From Bimastos eiseni (lineage: Eukaryota > Annelida > Clitellata > Crassiclitellata > Lumbricidae): a DNA stretch of 64,000 nucleotides. The position numbers were made by a program, and so were the translations under genes. Positions 1-14,600 of this stretch are shown in pieces; within the stretch, counting starts at the first letter, position 1, and the number at the start of each line of letters is the position of its first letter. The notes below the pieces were generated by a model. That model did no database searches. It worked only from the letters and a program-made list of their open reading frames with translations, and was not told where the DNA came from. Where the stretch lies: positions 4,707,107-4,771,106 of the forward strand of contig OY365818.1 of assembly GCA_959347315.1 (NCBI GenBank), written 5' to 3'.

Positions 1-3000
1 AGGTTTCCTTATTGGGCAAGTTAACGGTGAACCCGGGTTCATTGACATTTTATCGAGAAACTCGACATGCTCCAAACCAAATAATATTTATCCAGCATCT
101 GTGTGGACCTACTGGCATCAAAATTCTGCATAGATATCTTTCCTACTTCAGATAACATGGCAGAAATTAAGGTTTCCTTATTTGGCAAGTTAACGGTGAA
201 CCCGGGTTCATTGACATTTTATCGAGAAACTCGACATGCTCCAAACCAAATAATATTTATCCAGCATCTGTGTGGACCTACTGGCATCAAAATTCTGCAT
301 AGATATCTTTCCTACTTCAGATAACATGGCAGAAATTAAGGTTTCCTTATTTGGCAAGTTAACGGTGAACCCGGGTTCATTGACATTTTATCGAGAAACT
401 CGACATGCTCCAAACCAAATAATATTTATCCAGCATCTGTGTGGACCTACTGGCATCAAAATTCTGCATAGATATCTTTCCTACTTCAGATAACATGGCA
501 GAAATTAAGGTTTCCTTATTTGGCAAGTTAACGGTGAACCCGGGTTCATTGACATTTTATCGAGAAACTCGACATGATCCAAACCAAATAATATTTATCC
601 AGCATCTGTGTGGACCTACTGGCATCAAAATTCTGCATAGATATCTTTGCTACTTCAGATAACGTGGCAGAAATTAAGGTTTCCTTATTTGGCAAGTTCA
701 CGGTGAACCCGGGTTCATTGACATTTTATCGAGAAACTCGACATGCTCCAAACCAAATAATATTTATCCAGCATCTGTGTGGACCTACTGGCATCAAAAT
801 TCTGCATAGATATCTTTCCTACTTCAGATAACATGGCAGAAATTAAGGTTTCCTTATTGGGCAAGTTAACGGTGAACCCGGGTTCATTGACATTTTATCG
901 AGAAACTCGACATGCTCCAAACCAAATAATATTTATCCAGCATCTGTGTGGACCTACTGGCATCAAAATTCTGCATAGATATCTTTCCTACTTCAGATAA
1001 CATGGCAGAAATTAAGGTTTCCTTATTTGGGAAGTTCACGGTGAACCCGGGTTCATTGACATTTTATCGAGAAACTCGACATGCTCCAAACCAAATAATA
1101 TTTATCCAGCATCTGTGAGGACCTATTGGCATCAAAATTCTGCATAGATATCTTTCCTACTTCAGATAACATGGCAGAAATTAAGGTTTCCTTATTTGGG
1201 AAGTTAACGGTGAACCCGGGTTCATTGACATTTTATCGAGAAACTCGACATGCTCCAAACCAAATAATATTTATCCAGCATCTGTGTGGACCTACTGGCA
1301 TCAAAATTCTGCATAGATATCTTTCCTACTTCAGATAACATGGCAGAAATTAAGGTTTCCTTAGTTGGCAAGTTAACGGTGAACCCGGGTTCATTGACAT
1401 TTCATCGAGAAACTCCACATGCTCCAAACCAAATAATATTTATCCAGCATCTGTGTGGACCTACTGGCATCAAAATTCTGCATAGATATCTTTCCTACTT
1501 CAGATAACATGGCAGAAATTAAGGTTTCCTTATTTGGGAAGTTCACGGTGAACCCGGGTTCATTGACATTTTATCGAGAAACTCGACATGCTCCAAACCA
1601 AATAATATTTATCCAGCATCTGTGTGGACCTACTGGCATCAAAATTCTGCATAGATATCTTTGCTACTTCAGATAACGTGGCAGAAATTAAGGTTTCCTT
1701 ATTTGGGAAGTTAACGGTGAACCCGGGTTCATTGACATTTTATCGAGAAACTCGACATGCTCCAAACCAAATAATATTTATCCAGCATCTGTGAGGACCT
1801 ACTGGCATCAAAATTCTGCATAGATATCTTTCCTACTTCAGATAACATGGCAGAAATTAAGGTTTCCTTATTTGGCAAGTTAACGGTGAACCAGGGTTCA
1901 TTGACATTTTATCGAGAAACTCGACATGCTCCAAACCAAATAATATTTATCCAGCATCTGTGAGGACCTATTGGCATCAAAATTCTGCATAGATATCTTT
2001 CCTACTTCAGATAACATGGCAGAAATTAAGGTTTCCTTATTGGGCAAGTTAACGGTGAACCCGGGTTCATTGACATTTTATCGAGAAACTCGACATGCTC
2101 CAAACCAAATAATATTTATCCAGCATCTGTGTGGACCTACTGGCATCAAAATTCTGCATAGATATCTTTCCTACTTCAGATAACATGGCAGAAATTAAGG
2201 TTTCCTTATTTGGGAAGTTCACGGTGAACCCGGGTTCATTGACATTTCATCGAGAAACTCCACATGTTCCAAACCAAATAATATTTATCCAGCATCTGTG
2301 TGGACCTACTGGCATCAAAATTCTGCATAGATATCTTTCCTACTTCAGATAACATGGCAGAAATTAAGGTTTCCTTATTTGGCAAGTTAACGGTGAACCC
2401 GGGTTCATTGACATTTTATCGAGAAACTCGACATGCTCCAAACCAAATAATATTTATCCAGCATCTGTGTGGACCTACTGGCATCAAAATTCTGCATAGA
2501 TATCTTTCCTACTTCAGATAACATGGCAGAAATTAAGGTTTCCTTATTGGGCAAGTTAACGGTGAACCCGGGTTCATTGACATTTTATCGAGAAACTCGA
2601 CATGCTCCAAACCAAATAATATTTATCCAGCATCTGTGTGGACCTACTGGCATCAAAATTCTGCATAGATATCTTTCCTACTTCAGATAACATGGCAGAA
2701 ATTAAGGTTTCCTTATTGGGCAAGTTAACGGTGAACCCGGGTTCATTGACATTTTATCGAGAAACTCGACATGCTCCAAACCAAATAATATTTATCCAGC
2801 ATCTGTGTGGACCTACTGGCATCAAAATTCTGCATAGATATCTTTGCTACTTCAGATAACGTGGCAGAAATTAAGGTTTCCTTATTTGGGAAGTTCACGG
2901 TGAACCCGGGTTCATTGACATTTTATCGAGAAACTCGACATGCTCCAAACCAAATAATATTTATCCAGCATCTGTGAGGACCTACTGGCATCAAAATTCT

Positions 3001-6000
3001 GCATAGATATCTTTCCTACTTCAGATAACATGGCAGAAATTAAGGTTTCCTTATTTGGCAAGTTAACGGTGAACCCGGGTTCATTGACATTTTATCGAGA
3101 AACTCGACATGCTCCAAACCAAATAATATTTATCCAGCATCTGTGTGGACCTACTGGCATCAAAATTCTGCATAGATATCTTTCCTACTTCAGATAACAT
3201 GGCAGAAATTAAGGTTTCCTTATTTGGCAAGTTAACGGTGAACCCGGGTTCATTGACATTTTATCGAGAAACTCCACATGCTCCAAACCAAATAATATTT
3301 ATCCAGCATCTGTCAGGACCTATTGGCATCAAAATTCTGCATAGATATCTTTCCTACTTCAGATAACATGGCAGAAATTAAGGTTTCCTTATTTGGCAAG
3401 TCAACGGTGAACCCGGGTTCATTGACATTTTATCGAGAAACTCGACATGCTCCAAACCAAATAATATTTATCCAGCATCTGTGTGGACCTACTGGCATCA
3501 AAATTCTGCATAGATATCTTTCCTACTTCAGATAACATGGCAGAAATTAAGGTTTCATTATTGGGCAAGTTAACGGTGAACCCGGGTTCATTGACATTTT
3601 ATCGAGAAACTCGACATGCTCCAAACCAAATAATATTTATCCAGCATCTGTGTGGACCTACTGGCATCAAAATTCTGCATAGATATCTTTCCTACTTCAG
3701 ATAACATGGCAGAAATTAAGGTTTCCTTATTTGGGAAGTTCACGGTGAACCCGGGTTCATTGACATTTTATCGAGAAACTCGACATGCTCCAAACCAAAT
3801 AATATTTATCCAGCATCTGTGAGGACCTATTGGCATCAAAATTCTGCATAGATATCTTTCCTACTTCAGATAACATGGCAGAAATTAAGGTTTCCTTATT
3901 TGGGAAGTTAACGGTGAACCCAGGTTCATTGACATTTTATCGAGAAACTCGACATGCTCCAAACCAAATAATATTTATCCAGCATCTGTGTGGACCTACT
4001 GGCATCAAAATTCTGCATAGATATCTTTCCTACTTCAGATAACATGGCAGAAATTAAGGTTTCCTTATTTGGGAAGTTCACGGTGAACCCGGGTTCATTG
4101 ACATTTCATCGAGAAACTCCACATGTTCCAAACCAAATAATATTTATCCAGCATCTGTGTGGACCTACTGGCATCAAAATTCTGCATAGATATCTTTCCT
4201 ACTTCAGATAACATGGCAGAAATTAAGGTTTCCTTATTTGGCAAGTTCACGGTGAACCCGGGTTCATTGACATTTTATCGAGAAACTCGACATGCTCCAA
4301 ACCAAATAATATTTATCCAGCATCTGTGAGGACCTACTGGCATCAAAATTCTGCATAGATATCTTTGCTACTTCAGATAACATGGCAGAAATTAAGGTTT
4401 CCTTATTTGGCAAGTTAACGGTGAACCCGGGTTCATTGACATTTTATCGAGAAACTCGACATGCTCCAAACCAAATAATATTTATCCAGCATCTGTGTGG
4501 ACCTACTGGCATCAAAATTCTGCATAGATATCTTTCCTACTTCAGATAACATGGCAGAAAGTAAGGTTTCCTTATTGGGCAAGTTAACGGTGAACCCGTG
4601 TTCATTGACATTTTATCGAGAAACTCGACATGCTCCAAACCAAATAATATTTATCCAGCATCTGTGTGGACCTACTGGCATCAAAATTCTGCATAGATAT
4701 CTTTCCTACTTCAGATAACATGGCAGAAATTAAGGTTTCCTTATTTGGGAAGTTCACGGTGAACCCGGGTTCATTGACATTTTATCGAGAAACTCGACAT
4801 GCTCCAAACCAAATAATATTTATCCAGCATCTGTGAGGACCTATTGGCATCAAAATTCTGCATAGATATCTTTCCTACTTCAGATAACATGGCAGAAATT
4901 AAGGTTTCCTTATTTGGGAAGTTAACGGTGAACCCGGGTTCATTGACATTTTATCGAGAAACTCGACATGCTCCAAACCAAATAATATTTATCCAGCATC
5001 TGTGTGGACCTACTGGCATCAAAATTCTGCATAGATATCTTTCCTACTTCAGATAACGTGGCAGAAATTAAGGTTTCCTTATATGGCAAGTTAACGGTTC
5101 ATTGACATTTTATCGAGAAACTCGACATGCTCCAAACCAAATAATATTTATCCAGCATCTGTGTGGACCTACTGGCATCAAAATTCTGCATAGATATCTT
5201 TCCTACTTCAGATAACATGGCAGAAATTAAGGTTTCCTTATTGGGCAAGTTAACGGTGAACCCGGGTTCATTGACATTTTATCGAGAAACTCGACATGCT
5301 CCAAACCAAATAATATTTATCCAGCATCTGTGTGGACCTACTGGCATCAAAATTCTGCATAGATATCTTTCCTACTTCAGATAACATGGCAGAAATTAAG
5401 GTTTCCTTATTTGGCAAGTTAACGGTGAACCCGGGTTCATTGACATTTTATCGAGAAACTCGACATGCTCCAAACCAAATAATATTTATCCAGCATCTGT
5501 GTGGACCTACTGGCATCAAAATTCTGCATAGATATCTTTGCTACTTCAGATAACATGGCAGAAATTAAGGTTTCCTTATTTGGCAAGTTAACGGTGAACC
5601 CGGGTTCATTGACATTTTATCGAGAAACTCGACATGCTCCAAACCAAATAATATTTATCCAGCATCTGTGTGGACCTACTGGCATCAAAATTCTGCATAG
5701 ATATCTTTCCTACTTCAGATAACATGGCAGAAATTAAGGTTTCCTTATTTGGCAAGTTAACGGTGAACCCGGGTTCATTGACATTTTATCGAGAAACTCG
5801 ACATGCTCCAAACCAAATAATATTTATCCAGCATCTGTGTGGACCTACTGGCATCAAAATTCTGCATAGATATCTTTCCTACTTCAGATAACATGGCAGA
5901 AATTAAGGTTTCCTTATTTGGCAAGTTAACGGTGAACCCGGGTTCATTGACATTTTATCGAGAAACTCGACATGCTCCAAACCAAATAATATTTATCCAG

Positions 6001-8647
6001 CATCTGTGTGGACCTACTGGCATCAAAATTCTGCATAGATATCTTTCCTACTTCAGATAACATGGCAGAAATTAAGGTTTCCTTATTTGGCAAGTTAACG
6101 GTGAACCCGGGTTCATTGACATTTTATCGAGAAACTCGACATGCTCCAAACCAAATAATATTTATCCAGCATCTGTGAGGACCTACTGGCATCAAAATTC
6201 TGCATAGATATCTTTCCTACTTCAGATAACATGGCAGAAATTAAGGTTTCCTTATTTGGCAAGTTAACGGTGAACCAGGGTTCATTGACATTTTATCGAG
6301 AAACTCGACATGCTCCAAACCAAATAATATTTATCCAGCATCTGTGAGGACCTACTGGCATCAAAATTCTGCATAGATATCTTTCCTACTTCAGATAACA
6401 TGGCAGAAATTAAGGTTTCCTTATTTGGCAAGTTAACGGTGAACCCGGGTTCATTGACATTTTATCGAGAAACTCGACATGCTCCAAACCAAATAATATT
6501 TATCCAGCATCTGTGTGGACCTACTGGCATCAAAATTCTGCATAGATATCTTTCCTACTTCAGATAACATGGCAGAAATTAAGGTTTCCTTATATGCCAA
6601 GTTCACGGTGAACCCGGGTTCATTGACATTTTATCGAGAAACTCGACATGCTCCAAACCAAATAATATTTATCCAGCATCTGTGTGGACCTACTGGCATC
6701 AAAATTCTGCATAGATATCTTTGCTACTTCAGATAACGTGGCAGAAATTAAGGTTTCCTTATTTGGCAAGTTAACGGTGAACCCGGGTTCATTGACATTT
6801 TATCGAGAAACTCGACATGCTCCAAACCAAATAATATTTATCCAGCATCTGTGTGGACCTACTGGCATCAAAATTCTGCATAGATATCTTTCCTACTTCA
6901 GATAACATGGCAGAAATTAAGGTTTCCTTATTTGGCAAGTTAACGGTGAACCCGGGTTCATTGACATTTTATCGAGAAACTCGACATGCTCCAAACCAAA
7001 TAATATTTATCCAGCATCTGTGAGGACCTACTGGCATCAAAATTCTGCATAGATATCTTTGCTACTTCAGATAACATGGCAGAAATTAAGGTTTCGCTAT
7101 TTGGCAAGTTCACGGTGAACCCGGGTTCATTGACATTTTATCGAGAAACTCCACATGCTCCAAACCAAATAATATTTATCCAGCATCTGTCAGGACCTAC
7201 TGGCATCCAAATTCTGCATAGATATCTTTCCTACTTCAGATAACATGGCAGAACTTAAGGTTTCCTTATTTGGGAAGTTCACGGTGAACCCGGGTTCATT
7301 GACATTTTATCGAGAAACTCGACATGCTCCAAACCAAATAATATTTATCCAGCATCTGTGAGGACCTACTGGCATCAAAATTCTGCATAGATATCTTTCC
7401 TACTTCAGATAACATGGCAGAAATTAAGGTTTCCTTATTTGGCAAGTTAACGGTGAACCCGGGTTCATTGACATTTTATCGAGAAACTCCACATGCTCCA
7501 AACCAAATAATATTTATCCAGCATCTGTGAGGACCTACTGGCATCCAAATTCTGCATAGATATCTTTGCTACTTCAGATAACATGGCAGAAATTAAGGTT
7601 TCCTTATTTGGCAAGTTAACGGTGAACCCGGGTTCATTGACATTTTATCGAGAAACTCGACATGCTCCAAACCAAATAATATTTATCCAGCATATGTGAG
7701 GACCTACTGGCATCAAAATTCTGCATAGATATCTTTCCTACTTCAGATAACGTGGCAGAAATTAAGGTTTCCTTATTTGGCAAGTTAACGGTGAACCCGG
7801 GTTCATTGACATTTTATCGAGAAACTCGACATGCTCCAAACCAAATAATATTTATCCAGCATCTGTGAGGACCTACTGGCATCAAAATTCTGCATAGATA
7901 TCTTTCCTACTTCAGATAACATGGCAGAAATTAAGGTTTTCTTATTTGGGAAGTTCACGGTGAACCCGGGTTTATTGACATTTTATCGAGAAACTCGACA
8001 TGCTCCAAACCAAATAATATTTATCCAGCATCTGTGAGGACCTACTGGCATCAAAATTCTGCATAGATATCTTTCCTACTTCAGATAACATGGCAGAAAT
8101 TAAGGTTTCCTTATTTGGCAAGTTAACGGTGAACCCGGGTTCATTGACATTTTATCGAGAAACTCCACATGCTCCAAACCAAATAATATTTATCCAGCAT
8201 CTGTGAGGACCTACTGGCATCAAAATTCTGCATAGATATCTTTCCTACTTCAGATAACATGGCAGAAATTAAGGTTTCCTTATTTGGGAAGTTCACGGTG
8301 AGCCCGGGTTCATTGACATTTTATCAAGAAACTCGACATGCTCCAAACCAAATAATATTTATCCAGCATCTGTGAGGACCTACTGGCATCAAAATTCTGC
8401 ATAGATATCTTTCCTACTTCAGATAACATGGCAGAAATTAAGGTTTCCTTATTTGGGAAGTTAACGGTGAACCCGGGTTCATTGACATTTTATCGAGAAA
8501 CTCGACATGCTCCAAACCAAATAATATTTATCCAGCAGCTGTGAGGACCTACTGGCATCAAAACTCTGCATAGATATCTTTCCTACTTCAGATAACATGG
8601 CAGAAATTAAGGTTTCCTTATTTGACAAGTTAACGGTGAACCCGGGT

Positions 8648-11600
8648 TCATTGACATTTTATCGAGAAACTCCACATGCTCCAAACCAAATAATATTTAT
8701 CCAGCATCTGTGTGGACCTAATGGCATCAAAATTCTGCATAGATATCTTTCCTACTTCAGATAACATGGCAGAAATTAAGGTTTCCTTATTTGGGAAGTT
8801 CACGGTGAACCCGGGTTCCTTGACATTTTTTCGAGAAACTCCACATGCTCCAAACCAAATAATATTTATCCAGCATCTGTGAGGACCTACTGGCATCAAA
8901 ATTCTGCATAGATATCTTTCCTACTTCAGATAACATGGCAGAATTTAAGGTTTCCTTATTGGGCAAGTTAATGGTGAACCCGGGTTCATTGACATTTTAT
9001 CGAGAAACTCGACATGCTCCAAACCAAATAATATTTATCCAGCATCTGTGAGGACCTACTGGCATCAAAATTCTGCATAGATATCTTTGCTACTTCAGAT
9101 AACGTGGCAGAAATTAAGGTTTCCTTATTTGGCAAGTTCACGGTGAACCCGGGTTCATTGACATTTTATCGAGAAACTCGACATGCTCCAAACCAAATAA
9201 TATTTATCCAGCATCTGTGTGGACCTACTGGCATCAAAATTCTGCATAGATGTCTTTCCTACTTCAGATAACGTGGCAGAAATTAAGGTTTCCTTATTTG
9301 GCAAGTTAACGGTGAACCCGGGTTCATTGACATTTTATCGAGAAACTCGACATGCTCCAAACCAAATAATATTTATCCAGCATCTGTGTGGACCTACTGG
9401 CATCAAAATTCTGCATAGATATCTTTCCTACTTCAGATAACATGGCAGAAATTAAGGTTTCCTTATTTGGCAAGTTCACGGTGAACCCGGGTTCATTGAC
9501 ATTTTATCGAGAAACTCGACATGCTCCAAACCAAATAATATTTATCCAGCATCTGTGTGGACCTACTGGCATCAAAATTCTGCATAGATATCTTTCCTAC
9601 TTCAGATAACATGGCAGAAATTAAGATTTCCTTATTTGGGAAGTTAACGGTGAACCCGGGTTCATTGACATTTCATCGAGAAACTCGACATGCTCCAAAC
9701 CAAATAATATTTATCCAGCATCTGTGTGGACCTACTGGCATCAAAATTCTGCATAGATATCTTTCCTACTTCAGATAACATGGCAGAAATTAAGGTTTCC
9801 TTATTTGGGAAGTTCACGGTGAACCCGGGTTCATTGACATTTTATCGAGAAACTCGACATGCTCCAAACCAAATAATATTTATCCAGCATCTGTGTGGAC
9901 CTACTGGCATCAAAATTCTGCATAGATATCTTTCCTACTTCAGATAACATGGCAGAAATTAAGGTTTCCTTATTTGGGAAGTTCACGGTGAACCCGGGTT
10001 CATTGACATTTTATCGAGAAACTCGACATGCTCCAAACCAAATAATATTTATCCAGCATCTGTGAGGACCTACTGGCATCAAAATTCTGCATAGATATCT
10101 TTCCTACTTCAGATAACGTGGCAGAAATTAAGGTTTCCTTATTTGGCAAGACAACGGTGAACCCGGGTTCATTGACATTTTATCGAGAAACTCGACATGC
10201 TCCAAACCAAATAATATTTATCCAGCATCTGTGAGGACCTACTGGCATCAAAATTCTGCATAGATATCTTTGCTATTTCAGATAACGTGGCAGAAATTAA
10301 GGTTTCCTTATTTGGCAAGTTCACGGTGAACCCGGGTTCATTGACATTTTATCGAGAAACTCGACATGCTCCAAACCAAATAATATTTATCCAGCATCTG
10401 TGTGGACCTACTGGCATCAAAATTCTGCATAGATGTCTTTCCTACTTCAGATAACATGGCAGAAATTAAGGTTTCCTTATTTGGCAAGTTAACGGTGAAC
10501 CCGGGTTCATTGACATTTTATCGAGAAACTCCACATGCTCCAAACCAAATAATATTTATCCAGCATCTGTGTGGACCTACTGGCATCAAAATTCTGCATA
10601 GATATCTTTCCTACTTCAGATAACATGGCAGAAATTAAGGTTTCCTTATTTGGCAAGTTAACGGTGAACCCGGGTTCATTGACATTTTATCGAGAAACTC
10701 CACATGCTCCAAACCAAATAATATTTATCCAGCATCTGTGTGGACCTACTGGCATCAAATTTCTGCATAGATATCTTTCCTACTTCAGATAACATGGCAG
10801 AAATTAAGGTTTCCTTATTTGGCAAGTTAACGGTGAACCCGGGTTCATTGACATTTTATCGAGAAACTCCACATGCTCCAAACCAAATAATATTTATCCA
10901 GCATCTGTCAGGACCTATTGGCATCAAAATTCTGCATAGATATCGTTCCTACTTCAGATAACATGGCAGAAATTAAGGTTTCCTTATTTGGCAAGTCAAC
11001 GGTGAACCCGGGTTCATTGACATTTTATCGAGAAACTCGACATGCTCCAAACCAAATAATATTTATCCAGCATCTGTGTGGACCTACTGGCATCAAAATT
11101 CTGCATAGATATCTTTCCTACTTCAGATAACATGGCAGAAATTAAGGTTTCATTATTGGGCAAGTTAACGGTGAACCCGGGTTCATTGACATTTTATCGA
11201 GAAACTCGACATGCTCCAAACCAAATAATATTTATCCAGCATCTGTGTGGACCTACTGGCATCAAAATTCTGCATAGATATCTTTCCTACTTCAGATAAC
11301 ATGGCAGAAATTAAGGTTTCCTTATTGGGCAAGTTAACGGTGAACCCGGGTTCATTGACATTTTATCGAGAAACTCGACATGCTCCAAACCAAATAATAT
11401 TTATCCAGCATCTGTGTGGACCTACTGGCATCAAAATTCTGCATAGATATCTTTCCTACTTCAGATAACATGGCAGAAATTAAGGTTTCCTTATTTGGGA
11501 AGTTCACGGTGAACCCGGGTTCATTGACATTTTATCGAGAAACTCGACATGCTCCAAACCAAATAATATTTATCCAGCATCTGTGAGGACCTATTGGCAT

Positions 11601-14600
11601 CAAAATTCTGCATAGATATCTTTCCTACTTCAGATAACATGGCAGAAATTAAGGTTTCCTTATTTGGGAAGTTAACGGTGAACCCGGGTTCATTGACACT
11701 TTATCGAGAAACTCGACATGCTCCAAACCAAATAATATTTATCCAGCATCTGTGTGGACCTACTGGCATCAAAATTCTGCATAGATATCTTTCCTACTTC
11801 AGATAACATGGCAGAAATTAAGGTTTCATTATTGGGCAAGTTAACGGTGAACCCGGGTTCATTGACATTTTATCGAGAAACTCGACATGCTCCAAACCAA
11901 ATAATATTTATCCAGCATCTGTGTGGACCTACTGGCATCAAAATTCTGCATAGATATCTTTCCTACTTCAGATAACATGGCAGAAATTAAGGTTTCCTTA
12001 TTGGGCAAGTTAACGGTGAACCCGGGTTCATTGACATTTTATCGAGAAACTCGACATGCTCCAAACCAAATAATATTTATCCAGCATCTGTGTGGACCTA
12101 CTGGCATCAAAATTCTGCATAGATATCTTTCCTACTTCAGATAACATGGCAGAAATTAAGGTTTCCTTATTTGGGAAGTTCACGGTGAACCCGGGTTCAT
12201 TGACATTTTATCGAGAAACTCGACATGCTCCAAACCAAATAATATTTATCCAGCATCTGTGAGGACCTACTGGCATCAAAATTCTGCATAGATATCTTTC
12301 CTACTTCAGATAACGTGGCAGAAATTAAGGTTTCCTTATTTGGCAAGACAACGGTGAACCCGGGTTCATTGACATTTTATCGAGAAACTCGACATGCTCC
12401 AAACCAAATAATATTTATCCAGCATCTGTGAGGACCTACTGGCATCAAAACTCTGCATAGATATCTTTCCTACTTCAGATAACATGGCAGAAATTAAGGT
12501 TTCCTTATTTGACAAGTTAACGGTGAACCCGGGTTCATTGACATTTTATCGAGAAACTCCACATGCTCCAAACCAAATAATATTTATCCAGCATCTGTGT
12601 GGACCTAATGGCATCAAAATTCTGCATAGATATCTTTCCTACTTCAGATAACATGGCAGAAATTAAGGTTTCCTTATTTGGGAAGTTCACGGTGAACCCG
12701 GGTTCCTTGACATTTTTTCGAGAAACTCCACATGCTCCAAACCAAATAATATTTATCCAGCATCTGTGAGGACCTACTGGCATCAAAATTCTGCATAGAT
12801 ATCTTTCCTACTTCAGATAACATGGCAGAAATTAAGGTTTCCTTATTTGGGAAGTTCACGGTGAACCCGGGTTCATTGACATTTTATCGAGAAACTCGAC
12901 ATGCTCCAAACCAAATAATATTTATCCAGCATCTGTGAGGACCTATTGGCATCAAAATTCTGCATAGATATCTTTCCTACTTCAGATAACATGGCAGAAA
13001 TTAAGGTTTCCTTATTTGGGAAGTTAACGGTGAACCCGGGTTCATTGACACTTTATCGAGAAACTCGACATGCTCCAAACCAAATAATATTTATCCAGCA
13101 TCTGTGAGGACCTATTGGCATCAAAATTCTGCATAGATATCTTTCCTACTTCAGATAACATGGCAGAAATTAAGGTTTCCTTATTTGGGAAGTTAACGGT
13201 GAACCCGGGTTCATTGACACTTTATCGAGAAACTCGACATGCTCCAAACCAAATAATATTTATCCAGCATCTGTGTGGACCTACTGGCATCAAAATTCTG
13301 CATAGATATCTTTCCTACTTCAGATAACATGGCAGAAATTAAGGTTTCCTTATTTGGGAAGTTAACGGTGAACCCGGGTTTATTGACATTTCATCGAGAA
13401 ACTCCACATGCTCCAAACCAAATAATATTTATCCAGTATCTGTGTGGACCTACTGGCATCAAAATTCTGCATAGATATCTTTCCTACTTCAGATAACATG
13501 GCAGAAATTAAGGTTTCCTTATTTGGGAAGTTCACGGTGAACCCGGGTTCATTGACATTTTATCGAGAAACTCGACATGCTCCAAACCAAATAATATTTA
13601 TCCAGCATCTGTGTGGACCTACTGGCATCAAAATTCTGCATAGATATCTTTCCTACTTCAGATAACATGGCAGAAATTAAGGTTTCCTTATTTGGGAAGT
13701 TCACGGTGAACCCGGGTTCATTGACATTTTATCGAGAAACTCGACATGCTCCAAACCAAATAATATTTATCCAGCATCTGTGAGGACCTACTGGCATCAA
13801 AATTCTGCATAGATATCTTTCCTACTTCAGATAACGTGGCAGAAATTAAGGTTTCCTTATTTGGCAAGACAACGGTGAACCCGGGTTCATTGACATTTTA
13901 TCGAGAAACTCGACATGCTCCAAACCAAATAATATTTATCCAGCATCTGTGAGGACCTACTGGCATCAAAACTCTGCATAGATATCTTTCCTACTTCAGA
14001 TAACATGGCAGAAATTAAGGTTTCCTTATTTGACAAGTTAACGGTGAACCCGGGTTCATTGACATTTTATCGAGAAACTCCACATGCTCCAAACCAAATA
14101 ATATTTATCCAGCATCTGTGTGGACCTAATGGCATCAAAATTCTGCATAGATATCTTTCCTACTTCAGATAACATGGCAGAAATTAAGGTTTCCTTATTT
14201 GGGAAGTTCACGGTGAACCCGGGTTCCTTGACATTTTTTCGAGAAACTCCACATGCTCCAAACCAAATAATATTTATCCAGCATCTGTGAGGACCTACTG
14301 GCATCAAAATTCTGCATAGATATCTTTCCTACTTCAGATAACATGGCAGAATTTAAGGTTTCCTTATTGGGCAAGTTAACGGTGAACCCGGGTTCATTGA
14401 CATTTTATCGAGAAACTCGACATGCTCCAAACCAAATAATATTTATCCAGCATCTGTGTGGACCTACTGGCATCAAAATTCTGCATAGATATCTTTCCCA
14501 CTTCAGATAACATGGCAGAAATTAAGGTTTCCTTTTTTGGCAAGTTCACGGTGAACCCGGGTTCATTGACATTTTATCGAGAAACTCGACATGCTCCAAA

